Positions 24,998-36,421 of a DNA stretch of 64,000 nt are shown here, piece after piece. Source of the DNA: Scilla litardierei (lineage: Eukaryota; Streptophyta; Magnoliopsida; Asparagales; Asparagaceae); contig CM061134.1 in assembly GCA_030789695.1 (NCBI GenBank), forward strand, positions 65,609,481 through 65,673,480. Reading direction: 5' to 3'. The notes under the pieces are model-generated. The model ran no database searches and was not told the DNA's origin. It saw only the letters and a program-made list of their open reading frames with translations. Position 1 is the first letter of the stretch. Each line of letters begins with the position of its first letter. Made by a program: the position numbers and the translations under genes.

Positions 24998-25761
24998 CTC
25001 GGTGACGGGGAGAGTGTCGTTCGGAGGGGTCTTCGAGCTGCTCGGGTTGCGACGACAACTCGGGTCCCTCGAGCGGGCTCATGCGGAAGGGGAGGAGGAA
25101 AGCGAAGGAGAGATGGCGGTGGAAGCGTTGGAGAGGAGGGGCATGGGGCAGTACTGTGGCGGTGAGCATACAGTGGTGTCGAGTGGCGAGACAGCAAGCT
25201 TGACGGTGGCACTGTCGGGCGTCGATGAAGGGGTGGCGGAGTGAAGCTGGTGGGTTGTGTACGGCGATGGGAGGAGAGATGGGGGAGATGAATGAAAGTT
25301 AGTGTCATGCCCTATTTTGCACTATACGTGTATTCTACTGAACACACGTGGTATTTCTACCTACGACGTATACGCGAGCATGAAATAAGCGTAGATATCG
25401 ATGTATGTAACGTAGTGCAAGGGAGATTAGGTTGTAATGTGTGGCTAAGAGACGGGAAAGCGAGATTGAGTGTGGAAGAAGTGTGAAAGACGTCGTAAGT
25501 GCAAAACAACTGGAATGTGTTAGCCGTGTGTGTGAAGCACGTATGCATGCATGGATGTGCGTGGATGTGTGTAGGAAGAGCCATGTAAGTGTGTAAGGGG
25601 TTAGGGATCAATGGCAACCCCTGTAAATTTTTAGAAAGGCGAGGGGCAAAACGGTCATTTGGACTAAATTTGTTGTGCATACATACTTAAGTGGTCGGTG
25701 CATAAAGTAATGGAAAACTTGTAAATATCTAGAAGTTGAGGGGTATTTTTGGGAGGGTATT

Positions 25762-27494
25762 TGTAATGCCCTACAAGCTACTGCATAAGTACTAGGGGGG
25801 TGAATAGTACTTTAAAAATAACAAGGAGTATAATTCCTAATTATCGTGCAAACAACTACCAAATCAATTTGCGGAAGCTTAAATTGAATACAACAACAAA
25901 ATAAACAATGCTAACAATAGATGTTACTGGGTTCGGATCCACCCAAGTCTCTCCGACTTGTTCCCGGTGATCCTACGTCCCAACCACCCGGATCCCCTCC
26001 GGATACTTGAGTTAGAAACCCTAACTCAAGATTTCCACTATGAAATACTTGTAAAAACCTCCACAAGTCAAATCATACAAAATGTAATTTGTGACTCCCA
26101 CAACTCGGGATCACAACCACACTCTCACAACCGAGAGTGAAACTTACAATATGAAATTGAAATGAAATAAGAAACTTCTTACCGACAAAATACCTATGCC
26201 TTGAGTAATGCTTACGAATTAGGACAAGGATGATTTTGAGGAAGAAGTGGCACCAAACCCTAGCTCCAAGATGTAGATCAACGATGGAGAGCTATGGGGA
26301 AGTTGGTGACCTAGAATCAAGCACTTGGCTTGGAAGGCTTCACACTCAATGAATCTCTCTTTGGAAGTAAGAGTGAGGAGAGATTATTGAATGGAATGAA
26401 TGAGCTTTGAATGAGCTTGGAAAGATTTCTCTTGATCTCTAAACTTGCAATAATATCAGCCTTGGCTGCAATGAATGCATCCTAACAAGTATATATAGGA
26501 TAGAGGAGAGAGAGAGAGAAAAACGTTTCAATTAAAGCTCCAACGGCTCTTTTCTGAACCCAGTTAGTCGGTCAAAGAACAACTACCGACCGACTAGTTC
26601 ATCAACTAGTCGGTCGGTCACATAACGTATACCGACTAATGAGTGAACATAGAAAAGAAAGAATTTCAGACCTAGAAATCTAGTCGGTCCAAGAAGACTT
26701 TCTGACCGACTAGTTTCACAACTAGTCGATCGATCAGTGAACTTAGACCGACTAAGAGTCAAAAACAAATAGTCTGAATACAAATAGATTTAGTCGGTCC
26801 AAGAACAAATGTTGACCGACTATATTATCAACTAGTCGGTCACCAATCATTCTTAGACTGACTAACGATAAACAGTAGCGCAGGAGAAAAATTAGCATGT
26901 ACAGTAAAGCTTAACTAGTCCGTCAAAGAAGCATCACTGACCGACTAGTTCACAAACTAGTCGGTCGGTGAGTCAACGTAGACCGACTAACTGTAAACAG
27001 TAAAGTGCATGAAATTAAGGAAGCAAACTAGTCGGTCCAAGAAGCTTTACCGATCGACTAGATCACCATCTAGTCGGTCAGTTCTTCTTCTTGAACCAAC
27101 TAACATGCACAAGAAGTCCGAATCGAAGCGCGATGCTTCGAGGAAGTTAGAGTGGACTTCTACTAAGATCCTAGAGCTAAGATATGAGCGTTATGAAGAT
27201 AGAAATGTAAGATATACTCAAGGCTTAACATTCTATAGAACGAAGCTAAAAGACTATAAATAAAACCTTAGTCGAGAGCTTCGATCAAATCTTCATGACT
27301 TCCAAAACGGTCCAAAAGCTTCAACGAGGCTTTAGGCATAGAATACGAGCTTTGAGAAGTCTTGAGATGTCGCTTTGAATGTTCTCGTGAATTTGGCGAC
27401 GATCTCCATAACTACGCTCACAAATTGTTAGTACATGAATTATTTATGTTTGCTCATCATCCAAAACCAAATCCGGGGAGTCCAATACTCAACA
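25762..27494 (-). repeat. 3' LTR of element E (1733 bp)
   Basis: It starts tgtaatgccc and ends tactcaaca on the plus strand, next to a polypurine tract on the minus strand. It carries an array of CTAGTCGGTC palindromes at about 26562-27080. Confidence 0.92.
26562..27080. repeat. CTAGTCGGTC/GACCGACTAG palindrome array in LTR of E
   Basis: About six units of roughly 80 bases each alternate agtcggtc and gaccgact words, so each unit can form hairpins. The same array is in the other LTR (about 37225-37745) and a three-unit version sits between pol and the third ORF (30464-30775). Confidence 0.85.
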
Positions 27495-27792
27495 TTCTCC
27501 CCCTTTTTGGTGATGACAAACTAACATAAATAATAATCAAAAATAATGATTCAAATGTAAAATACTTACTCCCCCCTGCATTGATGACACGTTAATTCCA
27601 AATTGAATATATATAAATTGCATCAATCAGACGAGTAAGATATATAATGAGAATCGAATTTTGAAATATCGGATTTTGAAAATCCTTATATATATCTTAA
27701 CTCCCCCTGAATCTAACATATCAAATTAGATTCTTGGAAATTGAGTTAAATTTTCATTTGCCCAATTCATTATCATTATCTCTCCCCCTTTG
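27495..27792 (-). promoter_or_regulatory. Multiple polypurine tracts of element E
   Basis: On the minus strand GGGGGAG-type tracts lie at about 27495-27510, 27569-27577, 27701-27708 and 27781-27791. The one touching the LTR is the expected plus-strand primer. Confidence 0.8.
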
Positions 27793-28436
27793 GCATTATC
27801 CCAAAAATGGGGGGCATACAACGACAACAACTAGAATAAAGAAAATCCAACGTCGGGAGTCGTAGAGTATGACGATGGACCAAATTGACACCAAAGAAAA
27901 AGAGATGAAATCAAATCAAAGTGTGCCAAATTGTCCATTATCGAAAAGCGAAAATTAAAATCATCAAAATACCAAACATAAATTCATTTATTGAATAAAG
28001 TAACATACCCTCCAATACTCAATATTCTTGGTTAAATTTGTGCATGGAAAACAATTCTATACAATCATAGAAATATAATCTATTTAACCAAGTTTTTAAG
28101 CGTCGAGCGACGATTTCACATACCATAGACATTGAATGAATAATAAATGTGCACGACGAGGAAAAAGAGAACATCGATGTATATATATATATGAATACCA
28201 TGAGTACATCCAAAACCACATCGATTACATCATAAGAAGTGCAACATCTATACCAACATCAAAAGGTACAACATAATCATCGAAACATCATCATCAACAT
28301 CCAAAATACATCAAATACACCGACATCCACAAAATCAAAAATACATCAAAATAACGCCAACACTCCATCCTAACCCAAAACACTCTCAATAAGATGCATC
28401 ATCCAAAGATCATAGGAGAGGCCTCGAAACAGACGA
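27793..28436. other. Non-coding spacer of element E
   Basis: AT-rich DNA between the third ORF and the polypurine block; no coding region is seen. Confidence 0.6.
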
Positions 28437-29921
28437 TCACGAGGAAGTGGCAGGATCAGCAGTCTCCGTGGGTCCAGTCGAGGGAGTGGACTCAGGCTCT
28501 GCTGCGAGGACAGGCGTGTCAACAGAAGGGATCGTCGGGGCAGGAGTGGAAACAACGACGACAGGCTCAACGGCTGGGGTATCAACAGGAACATCAGCAG
28601 GCAAGTCTGGAGCAGAGACGTCAGCGGGAGCAGCAACAGCAGCAGAAGTCTGATCCACTGGTGCAGAAGTCTCTGGAGCACCGGCAGAGGTGGCAGCTCC
28701 AGGAGCAGAAGTGGTAGCAGCAGCAGGAGAGGCCTCAGCGTCACGAGCAAAGGAGGTGACAAGCTCATCGATATCCGCATCATCCATCTCCTCATCCTCA
28801 GAAACAGGAGGAGGAAGCTGAACACCCATCAAACTAGCCATACGGCAAACTACCTCCTCGGTACGAGCCAAACGAGACTCGTGACGACGAAGTAACCGAA
28901 CGACATCATCAAGTGTGGTGGGAGGACGAGAAGCAGCAGCTGCAGAAGTGGTGCCCTGAGAAGCTGAAGGAGTCGTCTGCTGCACGTGACGGAGTGCCGC
29001 AAGAGATTTCTTTACGGCCGTCGCGTTCAGTGGAGGACCAAGAGGACGCTCATCGTTAGGAGGCAGAGGGACACAGAAATGATAGAATACCAAGGTCAAC
29101 AGACACGGGTAAGGGATATGCGCAGATTTAGTGGTCTTGCGAATACACTTGAAAGAGTCCATCTTATCGAGTATAACGCGAGCCCAATTAATCTCGCAAC
29201 CCAAGAATAGAGCGTAAATCAACTTGAGGAACGTCTGGGATGGCAGAGAAGATGAGCCGTACTTGGGAAGCAAGCATGACTTCAGAATGAGATTGAGCAC
29301 CCATGCATTTGGCTTAAACGACTTCGAAGGAATACCAATGAAGGTAGGAGGGATCACATGGAAGATATCAGATAGAACAGACTGATCCAAGGAGGAGATA
29401 TCATCAACAGAAATGTCCGACGGGAGGAGACCAGACGACGAACAACCAAGCACCTCCCCCAAGATTTCTGTCGTGAGAACTATAGGAGTTCCCAAGACAG
29501 TAGTCTCGATGGAGTGACTCTCATCGTAGTGGCCCCGGACACGATTTGCATAGAATAATTTGACCAGGCGAGGATAGGGTCTAGGGTTCGCCTTAAGGTC
29601 GAAGCGAAGGTAGTCAAGGAGCCCACTATAGGATAGGAGATCAGCTAAGCCAAGGAAATCTGAAAACTGAACATAGTGCTCCAATAGCATCGGGCAGTGT
29701 TCAATACGGTTGTAGGCCGCTAGACACAAAGGGTCGTCGCGACACAACGATATGTCAGCACCACCAGCTGGCATTGGGCCCTTTCCCTTAGGCTGGCGAG
29801 TCCTAGGACGAAGTGGAGGAGTGGGTTCCCTATGGCCAGACTCATCCTCGGGTCTAAACTCAGTATCGGAATCAGGAGGAGTAGTGGGAGTGTGGAGAAT
29901 AGGCTTTCTAGACTTAGACAT
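28437..29921 (-). CDS. Sirevirus third-ORF (env-like) protein of element E
   Basis: 494 residues. The N-terminal 60 residues are Pro/Arg-rich and basic. Residues of about 75-310 form the plant-transposon protein domain shared with the ORF at 5141-6217, with PRLVKLFYANRV and KLIYALFLGCEINW as matching blocks. Residues of about 335-375 have a short heptad pattern. The last 100 residues are an Ala/Pro/Thr/Ser/Val-rich, low-complexity tail. I see no signal peptide. A second open frame (30099-29914) with a MAKTR start overlaps by a few bases in another frame and looks like the original N-terminus, so this ORF may have lost its start to a frameshift. Its role in the element life cycle is unknown. 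Confidence 0.75.
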   Translation of the reverse strand: MSKSRKPILHTPTTPPDSDTEFRPEDESGHREPTPPLRPRTRQPKGKGPMPAGGADISLCRDDPLCLAAYNRIEHCPMLLEHYVQFSDFLGLADLLSYSGLLDYLRFDLKANPRPYPRLVKLFYANRVRGHYDESHSIETTVLGTPIVLTTEILGEVLGCSSSGLLPSDISVDDISSLDQSVLSDIFHVIPPTFIGIPSKSFKPNAWVLNLILKSCLLPKYGSSSLPSQTFLKLIYALFLGCEINWARVILDKMDSFKCIRKTTKSAHIPYPCLLTLVFYHFCVPLPPNDERPLGPPLNATAVKKSLAALRHVQQTTPSASQGTTSAAAASRPPTTLDDVVRLLRRHESRLARTEEVVCRMASLMGVQLPPPVSEDEEMDDADIDELVTSFARDAEASPAAATTSAPGAATSAGAPETSAPVDQTSAAVAAPADVSAPDLPADVPVDTPAVEPVVVVSTPAPTIPSVDTPVLAAEPESTPSTGPTETADPATSS

Positions 29922-30099
29922 TTTTACCGGGTTTGACGGTCGCCGTCCTCTGCTTCTTCAGAGGAGGCGAAGACGGAGAAGCTTGGGTAGATTTAGCACG
30001 GCGCTTGGGCTTAGACGGATTCCTAGGGTTAGAAGGCTCTACGGTCATGGGGGATGCCCCAGAGGAAGTGATATGAATCCTCGTCTTTGCCATGATCAT
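29914..30099 (-). pseudogene. Probable displaced N-terminus of the third ORF
   Basis: A 61-codon basic, Ser/Pro/Lys-rich frame beginning MIMAKTR ends just inside the start of the 29921-28437 ORF, in a different frame. Third ORFs of Sireviruses often begin with a short basic MAKTR-like stretch, so a one-base indel near 29920 is the simplest reading. Confidence 0.45.
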
Positions 30100-30463
30100 G
30101 GCACGACGAGATCAATCAAGCGATAGGAAAAGATCAAACAACCTAAGCTCAAACCCTAGAACCGAAAACAACAAGCCCTAAGAATAAATTCGAAACCCTA
30201 GAGGAGAGATCAAGCCCTAGGAGATGAAATGAAGCCCTAGAAGTTGAAAACGACCTAGGAGGAGGAGATATACCTAGGGGAGGGTGATCGACGGTGGCGG
30301 ATGGTCGGAAAAGGCGCCGGAGATCGACGGAAGTCGAAGGGTCATGAGCTGGGCTTGGGGTTTTCGAGTTGGAGAAACGAAGGAGACCGACTAAAAAGAG
30401 AAACAATCGGATAGAATGATTATAAGTCGATCGAAATCGGGAAAAGGCATGACTGTCCCTGAT

Positions 30464-30775
30464 CACTTAGTCAGTCACAGTTCAAGCACTGACCGACTAG
30501 ATTATGATCTAGTCGGTCGGTAAATGAGCTTGAACCGACTAAGTCGAAACAGAGGCAAGTCGAAGATTTTAGGGCTAGAGTTAGTCGGTCACAGTTCAAT
30601 AACTGACCGACTAGTTTTCAATCTAGTCGGTCGGTAAGTGAACTGTGACAGACTAAAATAAGTCAATGACAAAGGAAAGTTCAAAGCTTGAACTAGTCGG
30701 TCTGAGTTCACTAGCTGACCGACTAGATGTGCATCTAGTCGGTTGGCTGATGAACTGAAACCGACTAGAAGAGTC
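30464..30775. repeat. Three palindromic units between pol and third ORF of E
   Basis: Units of about 80 bases begin near 30466, 30580 and 30691, each with gaccgactag, a short loop and ctagtcggtc. Arms extend beyond the core, for example gttcaataactgac against gtcggtaagtgaac. Confidence 0.8.
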
Positions 30776-31025
30776 CAAAAAATTGATAAATAAGTTCTCT
30801 CCACAAAACACTTGGACGAAACATCTTAACCCTCTCATAAGTCATCTAAACTACCCCATAAAACATCGAAATCTCAAATACGACATTCAAATATGAATTC
30901 GAGCAAAAATTCAAAAATATCACATAAAATCCCGAAAAATCCAATAAGTCTAGCATGAATAAAATATTGCGAAATATAATAGCATGCAAGATTATTGAAT
31001 GAAACATGAATCCTATATCTCGGAT

Positions 31026-34000
31026 TCACCCATAATCCCCAATTCTCGACGCAACCGCACAAAAGAAGTCCTCCTTTAGGGGTTTCGTGAAAATATCGGC
31101 GATTTGCTTTTGGGTTTCAACGTACACTAAAATGATGTCCTTTTTAGCAACATGATCATCTAAAAAATGGTGTCGGACATCTATGCGAACGGGAATGGTG
31201 TACCGGTTTCTTGGAAAGACATATTGCACTTTGGTTGTCAACCATGATAGGGCAAGTATCACACATTATACCAAAGTCTTTAAGTGTGTGTCTCATCCAA
31301 AGAAATTGAGCACACGCGGCACCGGCGGCAATGTATTCCGCCTCGGTGGTTGAAAGTGATACGGAATTTTGCTTCTTGGAAAACCAAGAGATAAGAGAAT
31401 TTCCTATAAAATGGCAAGTGCCACTAGTACTTTTCCTGTCGGATTTGCATCCCGCATAATCGGCATCACTATATGAGATTAACTCATATGTGCTAGATTT
31501 CGGATAAAGTAATCCAAAGTCTAAAGTGTAACTTAGATAGCGAAAAATACGTTTTACCGCTACTAAGTGAGACTCCTTAGGTTGAGACTGATAACGAGCA
31601 CATACGCATACGGCAAACATAATATCGGGCCTACTTGCGGTAAGATAAAGTAAACTACCTATCATACCTCGATATAGACGAATGTCTACATCCTTACCGC
31701 CCGTATCCTTATCAAGATGCGTAGTCGTGCTCATTGGAGTCTTTTTCCCGGAGGCACTCTCCATTCCAAATCGCTTTAGCAACTCCACCGTATACTTTGT
31801 TTGGTGGATGAAGATTGCATCGTCCATTTGGCGAATTTGGAGACCTAAGAAATATTTGAGCTCACCCATGTGGCTCATCTCAAATTGATCCTTCATCACA
31901 TTAGAAAACTCTTCGCAAAGAGCAAAGTTAGTAGCACCGAAAATGATATCATCAACATATATTTGAACTAAAATTATATCATTATTCGAATGCTTAACAA
32001 AAAGTGTAGAATCGGCTTCTCCCATTTTAAAATTCAAATCCAAAAGAAAGTTCTTTAGGCGATCATACCAAGCTCGAGGAGCTTGTCTCAAACCGTAAAG
32101 CGCTTTATTTAGTTTAAAAACATGATTTGGAAAATTTTCATTAATAAAACCCGGAGGTTGAGAAACGTAAACTTCCTCAACAACATCTCCATTTAAAAAT
32201 GCACTTTTAACATCCATTTGAAATAATTTAAAATCCTTATGGCATGCAAAAGACAATAATAATCTAATTGATTCTAATCTAGCTACCGGAGCGAAGGATT
32301 CTTCGAAATCATTACCTTCCTCTTGACGGTAGCCTTGAGCAACTAACCGAGCTTTGTTCCGGACGACGACTTGGTTTTCGTCGGTTTTGTTCTTGAAGAT
32401 CCACTTTGTCCCTATGACAGTGTGATTCTTCGATGGCAATGGAACAAGCTCCCAAACTTCATTCCTCTCGAATTGAATGAGTTCCTCCTCCATGGCTAAG
32501 ATCCAAGCGCTATCTTCGCATGCTTCATTAACATTCTTTGGCTCTATCGAGGAGGCAAAGGCACAATGAGCGAAGTAGTTCACTTGCGATCTCGTCTTGA
32601 CACTATTATGGATATTGTCAATGACTTGCTTATGAGGATGGTCACGAACGGTATGAAGCCGCTTGGGAATACCTTGGTCACTAGGGACATTCTCAACAAC
32701 TTCATCAGATGGGTTAGTCTCAATAGAATCAATAGAATCATTAGACTTAGAATTATCAAACGAATCACATAAAACATCCATAGAATCATCATTTGAAATT
32801 CTAGTTGGAACAAATCCTTCATTAAATGAGACATGAAGTGATTCCTCGATCGTTGAGGTTCGTTTGTTGAATATCCGGTAGGCTTTGCTACGCGAAGAAT
32901 ATCCAACAAAAATCCCCTCATCGGATCTTGGATCGAATTTGTCCAAACTACCATACGTGTTCTTAATAAAACATTTCGAACCAAAAACACGAAAATGTTT
33001 AACTTGAGGCAACCTACCAAACAACAATTCATAACAAGTTTGTTTAGTGCCGGGCCTCAAAAGTATTCTATTAAACACATAGCAAGCGGTGTGTACCGCT
33101 TCCGCCCAAAATTGATGGCCAAGTTGGCTATCATCAAGCATAGTGCGAGCACACTCCACTAGCGTCCTATTCTTTCTCTCAACTACACCATTTTGAGGAG
33201 GTGCACGAGGGAAACAGAAGGTGTGTGTAATACCAATTTCATCACAAAATGTCTCAAAAGACTCATTTTCAAATTCACCTCCATGATCACTACGAATAGT
33301 GACAATGGTGGTTCCTAAGAGATTTTGTACTTTCTTAACAAAAATTGTGAAGTTTTCAAAAGCTTCATTTTTATTACATAACGAAAATACCCATGTAAAT
33401 CTCGAATAATCATCTACGATGACAAGTCCATATCTTGCATTTCCTAAGGAAGCAACTCTAGTTGGCCCAAATAAGTCTAGATGTAATAGCTCTAGTGGCC
33501 GTTTAGTAGAAATGCTTTTCTTAGGTTTAAATGAAGATTTAGGAAGCTTGCCACGTTGACAACAATCACAAAAACTTTTCTTTTCAAAAACGAACTTCGG
33601 AAAACCTTTAATGGAATTTAATTTTGAAAGCTTATAAAGTGTTCCAAAGTTCACATGTCCAAAGCATCGATGCCATAAGTGTTGTTCACTTGTGTTGGCA
33701 ACGAGACATTGTTCATATGCCTTAGGAAGATCCAAAATATAAATATCTTTATGACGAGTGCCGGAAAATAATAAATTATTATTATCACTCAAAATATGAC
33801 ACAATTCTTTCACAAAGCTAACTTTGTAACCTTTGTCACAAAGTTGGCTTATTGAGATAAGATTATGATTTAAGCCATTAACTAGATAAACATCACTAAT
33901 TAAGGGTTTAGATGGGTTACCCACTTTACCAACACCGACGATGATTCCGCTCTCGTTGCCTCCAAATATGACGCGGTTTCCATTTGCAATGGGAACCACT

Positions 34001-34119
34001 CCGGAAAGCAATTGAGCATCGCCCGTCATGTGTTTTGAACACCCGCTATCGAGTATCCAATTCCCCTTGGAGCTAAATTTAAATTTGTTGCTCCTTTTCT
34101 TTTTCTTTTCCTTGAGTAC
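31026..34119 (-). pseudogene. Sirevirus pol: protease, integrase, RT, RNase H (frameshifted near the end)
   Basis: The frame is open from 34119 to 31156 with no early ATG. It begins with a protease DSG (34050-34042, in a [11 protein letters not shown] context). Integrase follows, with an HHCC finger, the D of HLDLFGP, the D of RSDHGGEF and the E of ERKNRTL. RT then has YVDDIIFG, and RNase H has SDADYAG and TEAEYIAAG. At about 31184 a short deletion shifts the frame; the last part (IDVRHHF... to DIFTKPLKEDFF) continues in another frame to about 31026. The enzymes would copy the element RNA to DNA and integrate it. A stop (34122-34120) and a frame change separate it from gag. Confidence 0.9.
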
Positions 34120-34172
34120 CTAAAGATAGAAAATTTCATATCATGGTACCCAAGGTCATTGGGTCCAAAAGA

Positions 34173-36394
34173 TTAGACCTTTGGAAGCCAAGTCCAATTG
34201 GACTTAGACTTCCCCACATAATTTCTACTATGCACAACATCCGAAAAATAAGCATTCATATACACTTGTTTTTCATCCATGCTTGTGTCCTTTAGGCTCC
34301 AAATAGTGAAAATCTTGGGAGCCCTCATCCTATTGGGTGCATGCATGCGTTGTTGGTTTCTACGTGATGCATGTCGTGGATAGGCATAAGGAACATGATG
34401 GAATGATGCATGCGGATAATTATTCATATGATGTTGTGGGTGAACATATGCATGTGAGGGAACACGTGCATGAGGGTGTCTCACATTGTGTGCACGTGCC
34501 CGTGAACGTGTAGCATAGAAATCATCATATGTGTGAGCCGATGGAGTAGGACGTGTGTTCCTACGTGGCATGGTATTTGTGTACATATAAGCATGCCCCT
34601 TCTTTGGAGGTCCACCCAAAGTGGGTTTCTTTCCGAAAGAGGGTGTGGACGAGGTGGAAGCACCATTGGTAGAAGAACTACCAATAGAGTGTTTGCTACC
34701 ACTCGTTGAGTCACCGGAAGTTGGCCTAACAAAAGTAGTGACCGACTTGGATGACTTTCCCAAAGTATACCCCAAACCAACATGGTGATTGGCCGGAGGT
34801 AAGACACTTAGGATATTATCCAAATGGCCCTTACCCTTATTGAATTCATTGATTCGGCCTAATGTGTTCTCATATTTCTCGGTGAGAGAACGCAAGGAAG
34901 TATCCAAAGTAGATACTTGCGATGTGAGCACATAAACACGAGATTTAAGATTCTCATTCTCAACACTCAACGTCGAGTTTTGAGAAGTCAAATCCGCTAT
35001 CTTATGTTCTTCCGGATCCTCAATGCTAACATGTTCAAGTTGAGTCTTGAGATTATCAATCTCATTCTTCAACTCTTCAACAACGGTGTCGTTGTTGGTG
35101 ATGATAGTCTTAGGCGAGGTTTGAATGCTAGCTAGGTCATCTTTTACCTTAGTATATCTATTTACTAATTTAGTATACTTAGACCACAATTGAGAATTAG
35201 CATTCCTAAGGTCATCCATGGTTACCTCATCGCCTTCGTTGTCGCTATCATCGGAGGAGGAAGATCCTTGATCATGCTCCTCTCTTGCCATGAAGCACAT
35301 GTGCGCTTGCTCCACTTGCTCATCGTCCGACTCTCCGCTTGAAGAATCCTCGGAGTCGGTGAATGTTGCTCCGACAAGTCCCTTTTTGTTCCCTTTCTTG
35401 TACTTCTTGGACTTGTCGTACTTTGGCGCCTTCCACTTCTCCTTTTGCTTGTTGAGAGGACACTCCGCTTTCATGTGTCCTGGCTTATTGCACTTGAAAC
35501 ACAAAGGAGAGGAGGAAGCATTAGAAGAACCAAATTTAGCTTTGTTCTTGTAGTTACCTTTTCGGAAGAAACGGTTGAACTTCTTGGCCATGAGTGCCAT
35601 GGACTCCAAGTCCAACTCGTTTTCCGAGTCGTCATCATCGGTTGAGGTGGATGTGGCTTCTTTGGCTCGTCTTGCTTTAGATAGGACTTCATCTTGTCCA
35701 GCAACTTAAGCTTGCTATCCTTGCGAACCTTGTATGACATTAAAGTACCCATTAGTTGAACAACGGTATAGGTTTTCATGTCATTACCTTCCTCGATGGC
35801 GAAGGTCCGTTTCTCCCAACTAGAAGGAAGTCCATCGATGATCTTCGAGACTTTCTCCTTTTGGGTGTAGGTTTTGCCGAGAGCCTCCAACTCGTTTGTG
35901 ATGTCGACGAAGCGAGCGTAGTACTCCTTCATCTTCTCACCCTGTATCATATGAAACAACTCGTAATCTCTATTAACTACAATGAGTTTAGAGCCTCTTA
36001 CCCTACTTGTCCCTTCATGTAATATGAGGAGGGAATTCCAAATTTGATATGCACTCTTACATGTGCATATCTTATTGAAATCCTCGGGTTCCAAGGCGCA
36101 TTGCAAGGCGTTCATTGCCTTGGCATTGCTCACTTCCGCGGCGACCTCCGCGGGAGTCCACTTCTCAAAGTCTTCTTCGGTAGGCTCGACGTATTCCTTC
36201 ATCGTGGCCCTCCATAGAGATGCACTCCGGAGGAAGGTTTCCATCCGGCATTTCCAGTACCCGTAGTTGGTACCGTTGAAGAATGGAGGCCTCGTCGAGG
36301 AATGTCCTTCTATCACCGAAGACGCTCCTTCACGGTTCCTGAAGGTGCTATAGTCGGAAGGTGGACGAACGGTCTTGTTGTCGTTGGCAGACAT
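34173..36394 (-). pseudogene. Sirevirus gag with one frameshift
   Basis: The first part (36394 to about 35690) starts MSANDN and has the copia Gag (UBN2-type) region with a YWKCRME-type word. A one-base indel near 35690 moves the reading into the frame that runs from there to 34173. That part has an intact zinc knuckle, CFKCNKPGHMKAEC (CX2CX4HX4C), an acidic stretch, a long heptad-rich coiled coil typical of Sirevirus Gag and a His/Arg-rich tail. Gag would form the particle that packages the element RNA. The start is supported by its position 13 bases after the primer-binding site. Confidence 0.88.
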
Positions 36395-36406
36395 AGCTAA
36401 GTATCT

Positions 36407-36421
36407 GGCTCTGATACCAAA
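36407..36421 (-). promoter_or_regulatory. Primer-binding site of element E
   Basis: The minus strand reads TTTGGTATCAGAGCC directly after the LTR end CATTACA. This is complementary to the 3' end of initiator tRNA-Met, the usual copia primer. Confidence 0.9.

Noticed and set aside
28370..28825. Leu-rich and Gln-rich frames overlapping the third ORF of E
   Set aside because: They are shadows of the Ala/Pro/Ser-rich tail of the real ORF in other frames.
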